From NCBI GenBank assembly GCA_020049295.1, contig JAIFLC010000034.1:1-38353 (forward strand): a stretch of DNA of 38,353 bases, given 5' to 3'. Both the position numbers and the translations under genes were made by a program. Positions 1 through 12,770 of the stretch are shown in pieces. The DNA comes from Bacteroidota bacterium (GTDB lineage Bacteria > Bacteroidota > Bacteroidia > Bacteroidales > UBA12077). The first letter of the stretch is position 1, and each line of letters begins with the position of its first letter. The notes under the pieces were generated by a model. That model saw nothing but the letters and a program-made list of their open reading frames with translations. It had not been told where the DNA came from and made no database searches.

Positions 1-38
1 TCAAAAAAATTTGAACCTTTTAATTCTTTTTTGCGGTT

Positions 39-1688
39 TTATTTTAATCCCAAGTTTACTTTTCCTTGGTTAAATCTAATATCTCGAGGTATACTTGCAT
101 GCGCGATTTTCTGCAAATCACTTTGTAAGGTTTCTTTTATAATACTCATTTCATCAATTAATTGTGCAGCTGCTGCATAATCGCCATTTCCTTGAATAAC
201 AAGAATTTTTTCACCAAGTGAACTTACAGCAAGAGCCATTTTTTCATAATCAACTTTGTACAGTCCTGTTGTTTCATCTCGTGTAAAAGCACCCTGCTCA
301 TTAAAATAGTTAAATTGGATCATATTGGATTGTCCATGAGAGCTTGCAGCACCAAAACGAACTGAGCGGAAAATACCAGCTAAAAAAGTTGTATAGTTGT
401 CCTTCATGTCTTTTTCACCTAATTCGCCCATTTCGGCCAATTTAGTTACAAGGAACAAACCTAAAATATCGGCTTTAGCTTCTTCAATCGGACTATATTT
501 TTCTTTAAGAGCATCGCGAACGGTACCTTTACCATTAATTGTATTTTTAATTCCCAAACCATGTGCAACCTCATGAAACATTACGTTTTCAAAAAATGCA
601 TCGAACTTAATATGTTGTCGTTGTGATTCATCAATAACAATGTCGCTTATTGGTTTAAGAATTTTTTCAAATTTATAATTCATGGAGTTTTTTAGCTGCA
701 ATTTTCTGCTTCCTTTTTCAATATGAACTTTTTCATCATTAGGCAGGTTAATTGCAATCGTTTTGCTTCCGGCATTACAATCGCCGGCATAATATACTGC
801 ATCATATACACCAAGGTCTGAATCTATTCCAGGTACTTCTGTTTTATATTCGTTTGCTACAGGAAGTTTTGTTTGTAATTCAGGAAGCAATGCTGCAAAT
901 TTTGCAAGTTTTACTGTCCAATCCATATCTTTAATCAAAATAAATGATTCGAAAGCAGCTTTATAGCCGAACAATGCATCAGTATAATTTTCGATAGGAC
1001 CAACCACAAAATCAATAGTATTGTTCTTCATATCCATCCAAGCCATATCGCTGGCGAAATAATCGCTTGTCAGCAAAGCTTCGGCACGTAGGTTTAAATA
1101 ATTCTTTAATCCTTCATCACTTGCACATTCAGCTGCTTTTTTTATTAGATCAGCCGCTTTTTCAAGTTCTGCTTTATATTCAACATGATATGGGATGGTT
1201 ATTAGTTTACCATTTTCATCCCGTCTTAAAACAGTATATAAGCTTGTTTTGTCTGGCGATCCAAATGCTTCAAACTCTTCTTTGGTCATATCTGCAGGAT
1301 AAAAATTTGCTCCATCTGGTCTGAGTGTCGAATCTTTTGTAAAAGGTTTATTATCATTTAATTGTTCCCAGGGGCCATAATTTATTTTTACAAATTCCTT
1401 TACTGCTGGTTCCTGAATACTACTTAACAGTTCTTCTTTATTTCCATATGCTTGTTTCCAGAATAAACCATCCATTATATCGGCAACATCAAATAAATAA
1501 ATAAGCATTTCTTTATCTTTTTCCGATAGGTGAGAAATGTCTGTTGTAAGGTTAACTTCAACAAATTCATCAACTCTTTTCTGAATGTCTGCAAGTTCTT
1601 CCATAGTATATTGACTAGGTTTAGTGCAACTAAAAACAAAAATAGTTGCTAAAATTAATGATGTAATTTTTAATAGTTTTCGTATCAT
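39..1688 (-). CDS. M49-like (dipeptidyl-peptidase III family) zinc metallopeptidase, lipoprotein
   Basis: This is probably a zinc-dependent exopeptidase of the DPP III (M49) type, anchored as a lipoprotein in the cell envelope. The N-terminus is a lipoprotein signal with the lipobox VFSC near residue 21. The zinc site is HEVAH (H372, E373, H376), followed about 27 residues later by EEAKAD, with E403 the likely third ligand; this matches the EECRAE-type second motif of the family. Classical M49 enzymes have a six-residue HExxGH motif, while this one has the five-residue form known from Caldithrix DPP III. The 549-residue length is shorter than eukaryotic DPP III but fits bacterial relatives. 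It is transcribed leftward after two flavodoxin-like genes with a gap of about 100 bases, so it may be a separate unit. The metallopeptidase fold is fairly secure; the substrate is unknown. Confidence 0.75.
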   Translation of the reverse strand: MIRKLLKITSLILATIFVFSCTKPSQYTMEELADIQKRVDEFVEVNLTTDISHLSEKDKEMLIYLFDVADIMDGLFWKQAYGNKEELLSSIQEPAVKEFVKINYGPWEQLNDNKPFTKDSTLRPDGANFYPADMTKEEFEAFGSPDKTSLYTVLRRDENGKLITIPYHVEYKAELEKAADLIKKAAECASDEGLKNYLNLRAEALLTSDYFASDMAWMDMKNNTIDFVVGPIENYTDALFGYKAAFESFILIKDMDWTVKLAKFAALLPELQTKLPVANEYKTEVPGIDSDLGVYDAVYYAGDCNAGSKTIAINLPNDEKVHIEKGSRKLQLKNSMNYKFEKILKPISDIVIDESQRQHIKFDAFFENVMFHEVAHGLGIKNTINGKGTVRDALKEKYSPIEEAKADILGLFLVTKLAEMGELGEKDMKDNYTTFLAGIFRSVRFGAASSHGQSNMIQFNYFNEQGAFTRDETTGLYKVDYEKMALAVSSLGEKILVIQGNGDYAAAAQLIDEMSIIKETLQSDLQKIAHASIPRDIRFNQGKVNLGLK

Positions 1689-1789
1689 ATTATTGGTATT
1701 TAATAAATTAATAATAGGTGCAATTTAAAATTTAATGTAATTATTTCATAAAAAATCTTCTAAAAATACCGATAACTTCCAAAAAGGAA

Positions 1790-2266
1790 TTATTTAGAAA
1801 TTTCTGACGCAAATGTTTTAATGCTTTGAATATTTATTTTTGAGAAGCTCTCTTCAATATTGGCGATCTTTTTTATAATTGCTCTCTCAATAAAGTTCAT
1901 TTTTTCAAAATCGAAAGCACCACCAAAAAAGCCATTTGCTTTAGCAATATTTCTTAGTTTTTCAGGATAGGCATTATTAAATTGCTCCTGTGCTTTTTCG
2001 CCTTCTTCCATGCAACATAGAAATAATCCAAGCTTCTTTTCCAAAAGCTGATTAAGGTTTTTATCAATAAATTTCTTGATTGTTTTATTGATCATTCCAG
2101 CATGAATTGATCCTCCAAGAATTACTAAATCATATTGGTTTAGATCAATTTCTTTTGCAGTTTCTAAATTGATTAATTCAGCACCAGTATTAAGTTCATT
2201 AGCAAGTGTTTCTGAACAATTTTCGGTGCAACCATGTTTTGTGGCAAAAACAATAGCAGTTTTCAT
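1790..2266 (-). CDS. Flavodoxin-domain protein (HemG/Flavodoxin_5-like)
   Basis: This is a small flavodoxin-fold protein that probably binds FMN and carries electrons. The N-terminal strand and phosphate loop are visible as VFATKHGCTE, and LGGSIHAG around residues 50-57 resembles the second FMN loop of the Flavodoxin_5 group, which includes the HemG-type protoporphyrinogen oxidases. The 158-residue length fits that group. There is no signal peptide, so it is cytoplasmic. It lies 52 bases downstream of a second flavodoxin gene on the same strand but has a perfect TAnnTTTG element just upstream, so it can probably be transcribed alone. A role in heme synthesis is possible but not shown by context, because no other heme gene is in the window. 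Confidence 0.7.
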   Translation of the reverse strand: MKTAIVFATKHGCTENCSETLANELNTGAELINLETAKEIDLNQYDLVILGGSIHAGMINKTIKKFIDKNLNQLLEKKLGLFLCCMEEGEKAQEQFNNAYPEKLRNIAKANGFFGGAFDFEKMNFIERAIIKKIANIEESFSKINIQSIKTFASEISK

Positions 2267-2279
2267 GTAATTTTTTATT

Positions 2280-2287
2280 CAAAGATA
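2280..2287 (-). promoter_or_regulatory. Promoter -7 element (TATCTTTG) for the flavodoxin-domain gene
   Basis: On the minus strand this reads TATCTTTG, a perfect match to the Bacteroidota TAnnTTTG box, 13 bases before the ATG at 2266. No clear TTG lies at the expected upstream distance, so the -33 half is weak. The 5' leader would be very short. Confidence 0.5.
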
Positions 2288-2318
2288 AAAAAATACTATA
2301 TGATATTTTAAAAAAGAT

Positions 2319-2825
2319 TTAGTTGAGATTTACTTTTAACATATCTGTCCACATCGTAATTCTAGCTTTATTAAGCTCGCAATCAGAATCTTCGTCAATA
2401 GGTAATCCAACAAATGAATTGTTAAAAATAGAGAGAGACGACTCAAATTCGTAGCCTTTAATAGAGAATTCACCAACAAAAATAACTCCTTTCCCTTCAA
2501 GGAGTTCAAAAATAATCCCTATTGAATCAGCAAAAGAAACAGGATATTTAGATGAATCACCAACACCGAAAATGGCTATTTTTTTACCTTTTAAATTTGC
2601 ATTCTGCAAAACAGGTAAAAACTTTTTAAAATCATCTTGCAGTTCTGCCTTTCCCCATGTTGATGTTCCTAAAATAATGTTGTCGTATTTTTCAAGATCT
2701 TTTTCCGAAGCATTTTTAACATTGTAGATATCAATACAGGTATTATGGAATTGATCTTTTATGTGCTGCACAATTTTTTCTGTTTTTCCGGTTGTCGATC
2801 CGTAAAATATTCCTACTGGTTTCAT
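2319..2825 (-). CDS. fldA: Flavodoxin (long-chain type)
   Basis: This is a typical flavodoxin, a cytoplasmic FMN-binding one-electron carrier. The phosphate-binding loop is GSTTGKTEKI near residue 10. LGTSTWGKAELQDD near residue 53 supplies the aromatic residue that stacks on the isoalloxazine ring, and FGVGDSSKYP near residue 86 is the third FMN loop. At 168 residues with an inserted acidic segment it belongs to the long-chain class. It is followed on the same strand by another flavodoxin-fold gene. Flavodoxins often replace ferredoxin under iron limitation, but no Fur-like operator was recognised upstream. Confidence 0.88.
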   Translation of the reverse strand: MKPVGIFYGSTTGKTEKIVQHIKDQFHNTCIDIYNVKNASEKDLEKYDNIILGTSTWGKAELQDDFKKFLPVLQNANLKGKKIAIFGVGDSSKYPVSFADSIGIIFELLEGKGVIFVGEFSIKGYEFESSLSIFNNSFVGLPIDEDSDCELNKARITMWTDMLKVNLN

Positions 2826-2920
2826 TTATATGGTTATTATTACTGATGAAACAAATTATTGCATAAGTTGTTTAATCACTTGGTTAATTTTTTATTCAAA
2901 TTTGGTTTTTACTACAAATT

Positions 2921-2954
2921 AAAAGGATGAACCAAATTGTTGATCCATCCTTTT
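2921..2954 (-). terminator. Hairpin terminator downstream of the GRAM-like gene
   Basis: A perfect nine-base inverted repeat, AAAAGGATG and CATCCTTTT, surrounds a 16-base loop. It sits about 50 bases beyond the stop of the leftward gene at 3004 and ahead of fldA, separating the two units. The A/T-rich stem ends could work in both directions. Confidence 0.6.
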
Positions 2955-3003
2955 AGAATAATTACTGGGATATATATTGAGTGAATTTGGTAGGCTTAAC
3001 TAT

Positions 3004-3312
3004 TTAATAAATCCTATTTAAAGCCAGCCCCCATGAATTACGATTACCTAATTTAAACCTTAACTCTTTACCTTCTTTTAAAATAATATTTAATCCATTT
3101 GGAATTATCCTCATCGTATTAAAGTAAATAATCTCCTTGATTTGCGAAGGCAAAATCTCAAGGTTAAACATTGAATGGTTTTCATCATTTGGTTTAAAGT
3201 AAACTCTCTGGTTTGTTAAAATCAGCTTACCATCAATGAGTCTATCATCAAATGATAAATTAGAGTCACCAGCTTTTAAAACTAATTCGTTTGCTTTTAG
3301 ATCTACTACCAT
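3004..3312 (-). CDS. Small GRAM/PH-like domain protein
   Basis: This 102-residue cytoplasmic protein has the segment LILTNQRVYFKP near residues 30-41, which is characteristic of bacterial GRAM or PH-like domains. Predicted short beta strands follow, and the C-terminal part (NSWGLALNRI) could form the usual terminal helix. No catalytic residues are visible. GRAM-like domains usually bind lipids or proteins, but nothing here shows the ligand. Upstream is an unusually long non-coding stretch with sigma-54-like elements, so expression may be conditional. It is followed by a hairpin terminator and is probably a single-gene unit. Confidence 0.55.
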   Translation of the reverse strand: MVVDLKANELVLKAGDSNLSFDDRLIDGKLILTNQRVYFKPNDENHSMFNLEILPSQIKEIIYFNTMRIIPNGLNIILKEGKELRFKLGNRNSWGLALNRIY

Positions 3313-3347
3313 AACCTTAAAGTTTAAATTTGTTCCTGTTTTATTTT

Positions 3348-3466
3348 ATCACGTTTTGTGCCATTCGATTCAAGTATCACTTTACCAGCGTTTTGTAAAA
3401 ATAAAGTCAACAATTTCGTTTAGATATTTGTCCGATATTGCAACAATAAGTGTACGTTTTCAGACA
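3348..3466 (-). promoter_or_regulatory. Possible sigma-54 promoter with upstream activator sites
   Basis: On the minus strand, TGGCACAAAACGTGAT (3363 down to 3348) resembles the -24/-12 sigma-54 promoter TGGCACnnnnnTTGCw, with a full -24 match but a weak -12 half (TGA in place of TGC). About 70-100 bases farther upstream are two imperfect palindromes with TGTCCG/CGGACA-like arms, at 3451-3466 and 3429-3445. This arrangement is typical of enhancer-dependent promoters. The rest of 3313-3579 holds no gene that I can support. Confidence 0.35.
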
Positions 3467-3530
3467 ACTTTCTTTATTCAATAGACGAATGAAAACAAAA
3501 AGTGATGCAAAAAGTTTAACTAAAAAATTA

Positions 3531-3555
3531 AAAAGCCTCAAAAAATCAGGCTTTT
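3531..3555 (-). terminator. Terminator for the proS-linked operon
   Basis: AAAAGCCT and AGGCTTTT form an eight-base stem around a nine-base loop, with T-rich sequence following on the minus strand. It lies 25 bases past the stop of the leftward gene at 3580. Confidence 0.6.
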
Positions 3556-3579
3556 AAGGTGTAATTATTTTATAACATC

Positions 3580-4266
3580 TTAGCTTACATCATCCGAATT
3601 AAATTTAAATCCAAGTCTTTTTCCGGTTTGCATTCTCGAAAATTCCATTTTTTCGACCATTTGTGCAACTGATGCAATTTTAATTTGATCGTATGGTGGA
3701 ACCAATAGATCAAATTCCAGAGAATACAATATGGCGTTCATTATTATCTCTTTTAAAACTTTTTTGCTCAGTGTTGTTTGACCGAAATTATTGTAAAGAT
3801 ATTCGTTCTGACGTTTTCCTTCAACAAAGAAATGCTTTTCTAAGTTTACAAAAATTCTTGTAATTAAATAACCAAGATCTTCTATTCTGCTGTATTTAAA
3901 TGAATCAGCCAAAAAGTTATAAATATTGATTATACCACAGTAGCTGAACATCTTATTTTCACTAACATAACTTAATTTCCATACATTGTGGTTCCTATCA
4001 AATTCAAAAATATTTGAGTGCATACTAAAAATAAGTAAATCACCAGCTACCTTCAATTCACATTCGAACTGACCACGATCTTTATATGCCAAATGAATAC
4101 GTGAATCTTTTATTTGCAATTGCGAGTTATATTCAGATTCAATTTCCTGCAATATATCCTTAAGCAACAAAAAGGTTTCAAGCGATTGATCGTAAACTTT
4201 CTGTTTTACGATTGCTTTCATCTCAAGTGCAGTTAAAATTTGATCTTTAGTATCTTTTTCATTCAT
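3580..4266 (-). CDS. Conserved hypothetical protein downstream of proS
   Basis: I do not recognise a named domain in this 228-residue protein. It has no signal peptide or membrane segment, is mixed alpha/beta in appearance, and has a hydrophobic, aromatic-rich middle (SYCGIINIYNFLADSF) and a basic C-terminal end. It starts 24 bases after the stop of prolyl-tRNA synthetase on the same strand and a terminator follows it, so the two are very likely one transcript. That gives only a loose hint of a housekeeping or translation-linked role. Its moderate length and normal composition suggest a real, conserved gene. Confidence 0.6.
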   Translation of the reverse strand: MNEKDTKDQILTALEMKAIVKQKVYDQSLETFLLLKDILQEIESEYNSQLQIKDSRIHLAYKDRGQFECELKVAGDLLIFSMHSNIFEFDRNHNVWKLSYVSENKMFSYCGIINIYNFLADSFKYSRIEDLGYLITRIFVNLEKHFFVEGKRQNEYLYNNFGQTTLSKKVLKEIIMNAILYSLEFDLLVPPYDQIKIASVAQMVEKMEFSRMQTGKRLGFKFNSDDVS

Positions 4267-4290
4267 ATGTGTAAATATTTATGAATAATA

Positions 4291-5766
4291 TTAATAGGCT
4301 CTTGCAAATATAACTCTTTGTTTTGATGGTTTTCCTGTTACCATACATTTTCCATCCTCTTGGGTTCCATTTAATGGAATGCAGCGTATTGTAGCTTTGG
4401 TTTCTTCTTTAATTTTAATCTCCGTTTCAGTTGTTCCATCCCAGTGAGCTTCGATAAATCCACCTCTTTTTTCAATCATTTCTTTAAACTCATCATAGCT
4501 TTCAACCTTATAGGTATTTTTTGCTCTGAAGTCAAATGCTTTTTTATAAATATTTGATTGAATATCATTTAACAATTGTTCTATATAAGTATCAATTTTG
4601 TCGATTGAAACTATTTCCTTTTGAAGCGTATCTCTTCTTGCGACTTCAATCGTGTTGTTTTCAATGTCTCTTGCACCTATTGCTAAGCGAACCGGAACTC
4701 CTTTTAACTCATATTCGGCAAATTTCCATCCTGGTTTATGTGTATCTCTGTCATCAAATTTTACAGATATACCTTTCAGTTCAAGTATTTTTTTAATATT
4801 GTTTGCTTTCTCGGCGATTATTCCAAACTGATCGGCACCTTTATATATAGGTACAATAACAACCTGAATTGGTGCCAGTTTTGGAGGCAAAATTAATCCG
4901 CTATCATCGGAGTGAGCCATAACCAATGCTCCCATTAATCGTGTTGAAACACCCCATGATGTAGCCCATACATAATCCAGTTTTCCTTCTTTATCTGTAA
5001 ATTTAACATCAAATGCTTTGGCAAAATTCTGACCAAGAAAATGTGAAGTACCTGCTTGTAATCCTTTACCATCCTGCATTAAAGCTTCAATTGCATAGGT
5101 TTCGATAGCACCGGCAAATCGTTCATTAGGCGATTTTACTCCTTTAATTACTGGTACTGCAAGCCAGTTTTCAGCAAAATCAGCATATACATTTATCATG
5201 CGTTCTGTTTCTTCAATAGCTTCTTGCATACTGGCATGTGCAGTATGTCCTTCTTGCCATAAAAATTCTGCTGTTCTCAGAAATAATCGTGTTCTCATTT
5301 CCCAACGTACCACATTTGCCCATTGATTAATAAGAATAGGTAAGTCGCGATAGGATTGAATCCAGTTTTTATAAGTATTCCAGATTATTGTTTCTGATGT
5401 AGGGCGAACAATAAGTTCTTCTTCTAGTTTGGCTTCGGGATCAACAACTATTTTATGTGTTACAGGATCGGTCATTAAGCGATAATGAGTTACAACAGCA
5501 CATTCTTTTGCAAATCCTTCCACATGACTTGCTTCTTTCGAAAAAAAAGATTTTGGAATAAATAATGGAAAGTAAGCGTTTGAATGACCTGTATCTTTAA
5601 ACATTTTATCTAAAGTAGCCTGAATTTTTTCCCAGATTGCGTAACCATAAGGTTTTATAACCATACAGCCGCGAACAGCTGAGTTTTCGGCTAAATCAGC
5701 TTTAATAACCAGATCGTTGTACCACTGTGAATAATTTTCTTCTCTTTTTGTTAATTCTTTAGCCAT
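4291..5766 (-). CDS. proS: Prolyl-tRNA synthetase, archaeal/eukaryotic-like short type
   Basis: This enzyme charges tRNA-Pro with proline in the cytoplasm. It is the roughly 490-residue form without the editing insertion of the long bacterial type. Class II motif 2 is visible around [20 protein letters not shown], and motif 3 around [18 protein letters not shown] with the catalytic Arg. An anticodon-binding domain follows from about residue 295. The C-terminal domain ends in ARAY, the conserved terminal Tyr of this class, but only two Cys remain in the region that binds zinc in some relatives. The ATG at 5766 gives the expected N-terminus. It leads a two-gene transcript with the unknown gene at 3580. 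Confidence 0.95.
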   Translation of the reverse strand: MAKELTKREENYSQWYNDLVIKADLAENSAVRGCMVIKPYGYAIWEKIQATLDKMFKDTGHSNAYFPLFIPKSFFSKEASHVEGFAKECAVVTHYRLMTDPVTHKIVVDPEAKLEEELIVRPTSETIIWNTYKNWIQSYRDLPILINQWANVVRWEMRTRLFLRTAEFLWQEGHTAHASMQEAIEETERMINVYADFAENWLAVPVIKGVKSPNERFAGAIETYAIEALMQDGKGLQAGTSHFLGQNFAKAFDVKFTDKEGKLDYVWATSWGVSTRLMGALVMAHSDDSGLILPPKLAPIQVVIVPIYKGADQFGIIAEKANNIKKILELKGISVKFDDRDTHKPGWKFAEYELKGVPVRLAIGARDIENNTIEVARRDTLQKEIVSIDKIDTYIEQLLNDIQSNIYKKAFDFRAKNTYKVESYDEFKEMIEKRGGFIEAHWDGTTETEIKIKEETKATIRCIPLNGTQEDGKCMVTGKPSKQRVIFARAY

Positions 5767-5857
5767 TATTGGTATAGTATTTGCTAGTTTATTAGTAAAA
5801 ATAATTAGTTTTAAAGCAGCAAAATAACGAAATTAAATTCTATAAATAAAACAAAAC

Positions 5858-5864
5858 AGGAGGT
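5858..5864 (+). promoter_or_regulatory. Strong Shine-Dalgarno site (AGGAGGT)
   Basis: AGGAGGT lies five bases before the ATG at 5870. A near-perfect anti-16S match is unusual in Bacteroidota, where most genes in this window lack one. It fixes this start and suggests strong translation. Confidence 0.6.
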
Positions 5865-5869
5865 TCATT

Positions 5870-7318
5870 ATGAAAACATTATTAAAAATATCCGCTGTTT
5901 TATCATTGTTTCTTATATCATGTTCGTCAGTGCAACAAACTGCCGTAAACGATGATTTGTATTATTCACCTAAAGATAAATCTAATACCAATGATCTTTA
6001 CGCTTTTGATAATTCAGAAACAGGCAATGGTAAATCCTATATTCATAACAAGGAAATTGATCAAAAAATTTCAGCTCTTCTGGAAGATACTTTAATAAAT
6101 AATTTGGATACTGTGCTTTATGAAGATAATAGTACTGGTAATCCTTATCAAGATATCGTAGTTGATAGTTATGATGAAGCATACCAAAGAAGGATTGATG
6201 CTAAATCAAGTGGTGCTTTACCAAATTTTTTAATAACGACTACCGATGATTATAGATATGCATCTATCTTTTTAAATGATCCATATTATACAGTTGTTAT
6301 TTATGGAGATCAGGTATGGGTTGAACCGAGATGGATTTCTACAAGCTTTGGATTCTCCTCTTATGGATATAATCATTATTATGGGTATTATGGGTATTAC
6401 GATCCTTACTATTATGATCCTTTCTACTATTCATATTACCGACCATATTATTACAATTATTACCGTCCTTATTATTACAACCCATATTATTATGGACATA
6501 ATGGTTATTATGGATATCCATATTATATAAATAACAATTACTATTATGGAGATAATAATAACTGGGCAAGCTCTGGAAATAATTCATTTCGACGACGCGG
6601 AACAACTACCACTAGTCCTGATGGAAACTACAGAACAGAGAGATCATCGAGATCTTTGCCTGAAGAATATCTGGGAAGTGATATACGAAAAACCAGAACA
6701 TTAAAAGAAGGTATTGATGGTCAAGCTACAACAATAGACAGTAGAACTACAAGAGTAAGAGAAAAACGTGATGGAGTTCAAGATCCGGATGGAATAACAA
6801 GAGTAAAAGAAAAACGTGAGGGAATTAATGATCCAGAAAGAAGCCCAAGAGTTACTGGTAAGGAAAACACAAGGGCAAATCAGGAAATTACAAGAAAAAG
6901 AACATCAACTGAAGGTTCAGCAAGTAATCAAACCTATACCAGAACTACAAGGCAAAGTACTTCTACCTATGATGCATCGAAAAGAAATAATTCGACCCGA
7001 TACACTCGTCCTGAAAAATCGACATCAGGTGAGAAATCAGGTGTAAGTACCAGATCTTCAGGTTCTACTTATACACCTAACAGAACCAGTACACCAACAA
7101 GATCATCATCAGGAGGAAGCAAATACACACCTGCGCGCTCATCAGGGAATTCGAGCGGAACAGTAAAAAGCACTCCAACAAGATCAAGCTCTGGATCATC
7201 TGGAAATTCTGGATCAACCAGAAGTTCAGGTTCATCTGGAAATTCAGGTTCATCGAGCAAATCTGGTTCATCAGGCAATTCCAATAGTTCTTCAGGATCA
7301 TCAAGAGGTAGAAGATAA
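5870..7318 (+). CDS. Tyr-rich, low-complexity lipoprotein of unknown function
   Basis: This envelope lipoprotein has a clear lipobox (FLISC, Cys at about residue 18). Residues about 30-150 form a normal domain. Then comes a run dominated by Tyr with Gly, Pro and Asn (residues about 165-225), followed by an Arg/Thr/Ser-rich region with short repeats such as REKRDGVQDPDG and REGINDPE, and finally a Ser/Gly tail. Such proteins are common and uncharacterised in Bacteroidota. The Tyr-rich section might be a sticky or cross-linkable surface segment, but that is speculation. It precedes an outer membrane protein gene by about 66 bases and may be co-transcribed with it. Confidence 0.75.
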   Translation: MKTLLKISAVLSLFLISCSSVQQTAVNDDLYYSPKDKSNTNDLYAFDNSETGNGKSYIHNKEIDQKISALLEDTLINNLDTVLYEDNSTGNPYQDIVVDSYDEAYQRRIDAKSSGALPNFLITTTDDYRYASIFLNDPYYTVVIYGDQVWVEPRWISTSFGFSSYGYNHYYGYYGYYDPYYYDPFYYSYYRPYYYNYYRPYYYNPYYYGHNGYYGYPYYINNNYYYGDNNNWASSGNNSFRRRGTTTTSPDGNYRTERSSRSLPEEYLGSDIRKTRTLKEGIDGQATTIDSRTTRVREKRDGVQDPDGITRVKEKREGINDPERSPRVTGKENTRANQEITRKRTSTEGSASNQTYTRTTRQSTSTYDASKRNNSTRYTRPEKSTSGEKSGVSTRSSGSTYTPNRTSTPTRSSSGGSKYTPARSSGNSSGTVKSTPTRSSSGSSGNSGSTRSSGSSGNSGSSSKSGSSGNSNSSSGSSRGRR

Positions 7319-7384
7319 AAATGGTTTAGAAAATAGTTTTCATAATGAATTTTGTTTTGTTTATTAATTATTAAATACACAATC

Positions 7385-8872
7385 ATGAAAAAATTATATA
7401 TCTCAGTATTGGCAATACTTTTAATAAATACTTATTTATTTTCACAGAGCATTTATGTTGATAATTCACTGCTTTTTTCACAAAACAATTATGGTGGAAC
7501 TGCCAGATTTGTTGGTATGAGTGGAGCTTTTGGAGCCTTAGGTGGTGATCAGGGTTCGTTTTCAATTAATCCGGCCGGCATTGGTGTTTATCAAAGTTCT
7601 GAACTGGTTTTTTCGCCTGGAATGATGTTCGATAAAGCTTCATCATTTTATCTTTCTAATACCCTTGATGATAGCAAGTACAATATGAATATAAATAATT
7701 TTGGATTTGTTGCATCGTACGATTTAAGCAAGGAAGATACCAGATGGATTAACTTTAATGTTGGTGTAACTTATAATAAAACGAACAACTTTGGTCGTAA
7801 TGTATTGTTTGAAGGAGTTAATAATTACTCTATTATGGAGGTTTATGTTAATAGCGCAAATGCAGGATTATGGGATGCCGATTATGAAGATTTATTCTGG
7901 AGAGCCTACCTTATTGACGAAGATATTGATACTATAAATAATACTTCTGAGTATTGGAGTCAGATTACTGATCAAATTATTACAGATCCAAATGGGTTTA
8001 CCATAAATCAGAGAAAATCGATTCAATCCAAAGGATCAATGGGTGAACTATCGATTGCATTTGGAGGAAACTATTCGCATAAACTATATGTAGGTTTAAG
8101 TGTTGGAATAGTTTGGCTTAATTATAGTGAGTACTCATCACATTTTGAATATGAAAATGCATCAACAACAGATATTTATGATTTTCATAGCCTGGAGTTT
8201 AAGGAGAATTCAGAGATATCAGGTAATGGAGTTAATCTTAAACTAGGGTTTATTTATAAACCAATTGAATTTGTTAGAATTGGTGCCGCTTTACATACGC
8301 CAACATTTTATGAACTAAGTGACAATTATTATAATCAGGTTAAGTCGGTTTTTGATAATAACGAAAACTTTGATCCAAGATCTAATATTCAAACATATGA
8401 GTATACCTTAACGACACCATTAAGAGCTGTTTTATCTTGTGGATTCCAGATTGGTAAGTTTGGTCTTGTTGATATAGATTATGAGTTTGTTGATTACTCA
8501 AATATTAAAATGGATGATGAAGAAAACAGTCAATTGGTTAAAGAAGATAATACCCAGATACAAGCAATTTATCAATCAGTAAACAATATTAGAGGTGGTG
8601 CTGAATTTAGAACCGGTCCATTCTATTTAAGAGCAGGTGCAGCTTATTCAACCAGTCCTTATAAAAAAACAGATACATCGGTTAATCATGACAGCAATAG
8701 ATTAAGTTATTCAGGTGGAGTCGGATATAGAGAGAAAAAGTTTTTTATCGACTTTGCCTATGCGCAAACAAATAAGGATTATCAGATTGGTGTTTTTGAA
8801 GGAAATCCTTATAGTGCAAAAATAAATACAACACAAAATAATTTCATTTTGTCATTTGGGTTTAAGTTTTAG
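7385..8872 (+). CDS. Outer membrane beta-barrel protein, OmpP1/FadL-like
   Basis: This is probably an outer membrane channel of the OmpP1/FadL/TodX group, which take up hydrophobic compounds. A signal peptide (ending LFSQ) is followed by GGTARFVGMSGAFGALGGD and SINPAGIGVY, the conserved N-terminal hatch and first strand seen in Bacteroidota members. Alternating amphipathic strands run to the C-terminus, which ends in Phe (FGFKF), as is usual for barrel proteins. I chose the ATG at 7385 over the ORF start at 7352 because it begins the signal peptide directly. The product is 495 residues. A strong terminator follows. The substrate is unknown. Confidence 0.8.
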   Translation: MKKLYISVLAILLINTYLFSQSIYVDNSLLFSQNNYGGTARFVGMSGAFGALGGDQGSFSINPAGIGVYQSSELVFSPGMMFDKASSFYLSNTLDDSKYNMNINNFGFVASYDLSKEDTRWINFNVGVTYNKTNNFGRNVLFEGVNNYSIMEVYVNSANAGLWDADYEDLFWRAYLIDEDIDTINNTSEYWSQITDQIITDPNGFTINQRKSIQSKGSMGELSIAFGGNYSHKLYVGLSVGIVWLNYSEYSSHFEYENASTTDIYDFHSLEFKENSEISGNGVNLKLGFIYKPIEFVRIGAALHTPTFYELSDNYYNQVKSVFDNNENFDPRSNIQTYEYTLTTPLRAVLSCGFQIGKFGLVDIDYEFVDYSNIKMDDEENSQLVKEDNTQIQAIYQSVNNIRGGAEFRTGPFYLRAGAAYSTSPYKKTDTSVNHDSNRLSYSGGVGYREKKFFIDFAYAQTNKDYQIGVFEGNPYSAKINTTQNNFILSFGFKF

Positions 8873-8901
8873 GATTAGGATTTGTTAATTAAGATTACAG
8901 T

Positions 8902-8940
8902 AACTGTCTGAATATTAAAATTCAGACAGTTTTGTTTTTT
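8902..8940 (+). terminator. Rho-independent terminator
   Basis: A perfect 11-base stem, AACTGTCTGAA and TTCAGACAGTT, has an eight-base loop and is followed by TTGTTTTTT. It ends the unit containing the outer membrane protein 29 bases after its stop. The rest of 8941-9080 shows no gene. Confidence 0.9.
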
Positions 8941-9080
8941 CATATAGTTATTATAAATTGTGTTTTTATAAACTTTAAATACAAAAAACTTTGAGTATTA
9001 ATGGTTAAATAATTATTTTCGTAGCTTGTAATTTTAATAAAGCTTGTGCTAATTAAATGCCCTGACTAAAAAATCAACTA

Positions 9081-12718
<3,638 letters not shown>

Positions 12719-12770
12719 TTGAGGATAATACAAAAATAAATATTAATTCATAAAAATAAAGATTGTTAAA

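Noticed and set aside
3236-3484. 82-residue plus-strand ORF over the GRAM gene upstream region
   Set aside because: It overlaps the GRAM-like gene and the possible sigma-54 region, and shows no domain or credible start.
6276-6605. Opposite-strand and alternate-frame ORFs over the Tyr-rich segment (84 and 88 aa), plus 7069-7386 on the minus strand
   Set aside because: They are compositional shadows of the low-complexity coding sequence and have no start context or recognisable domain.
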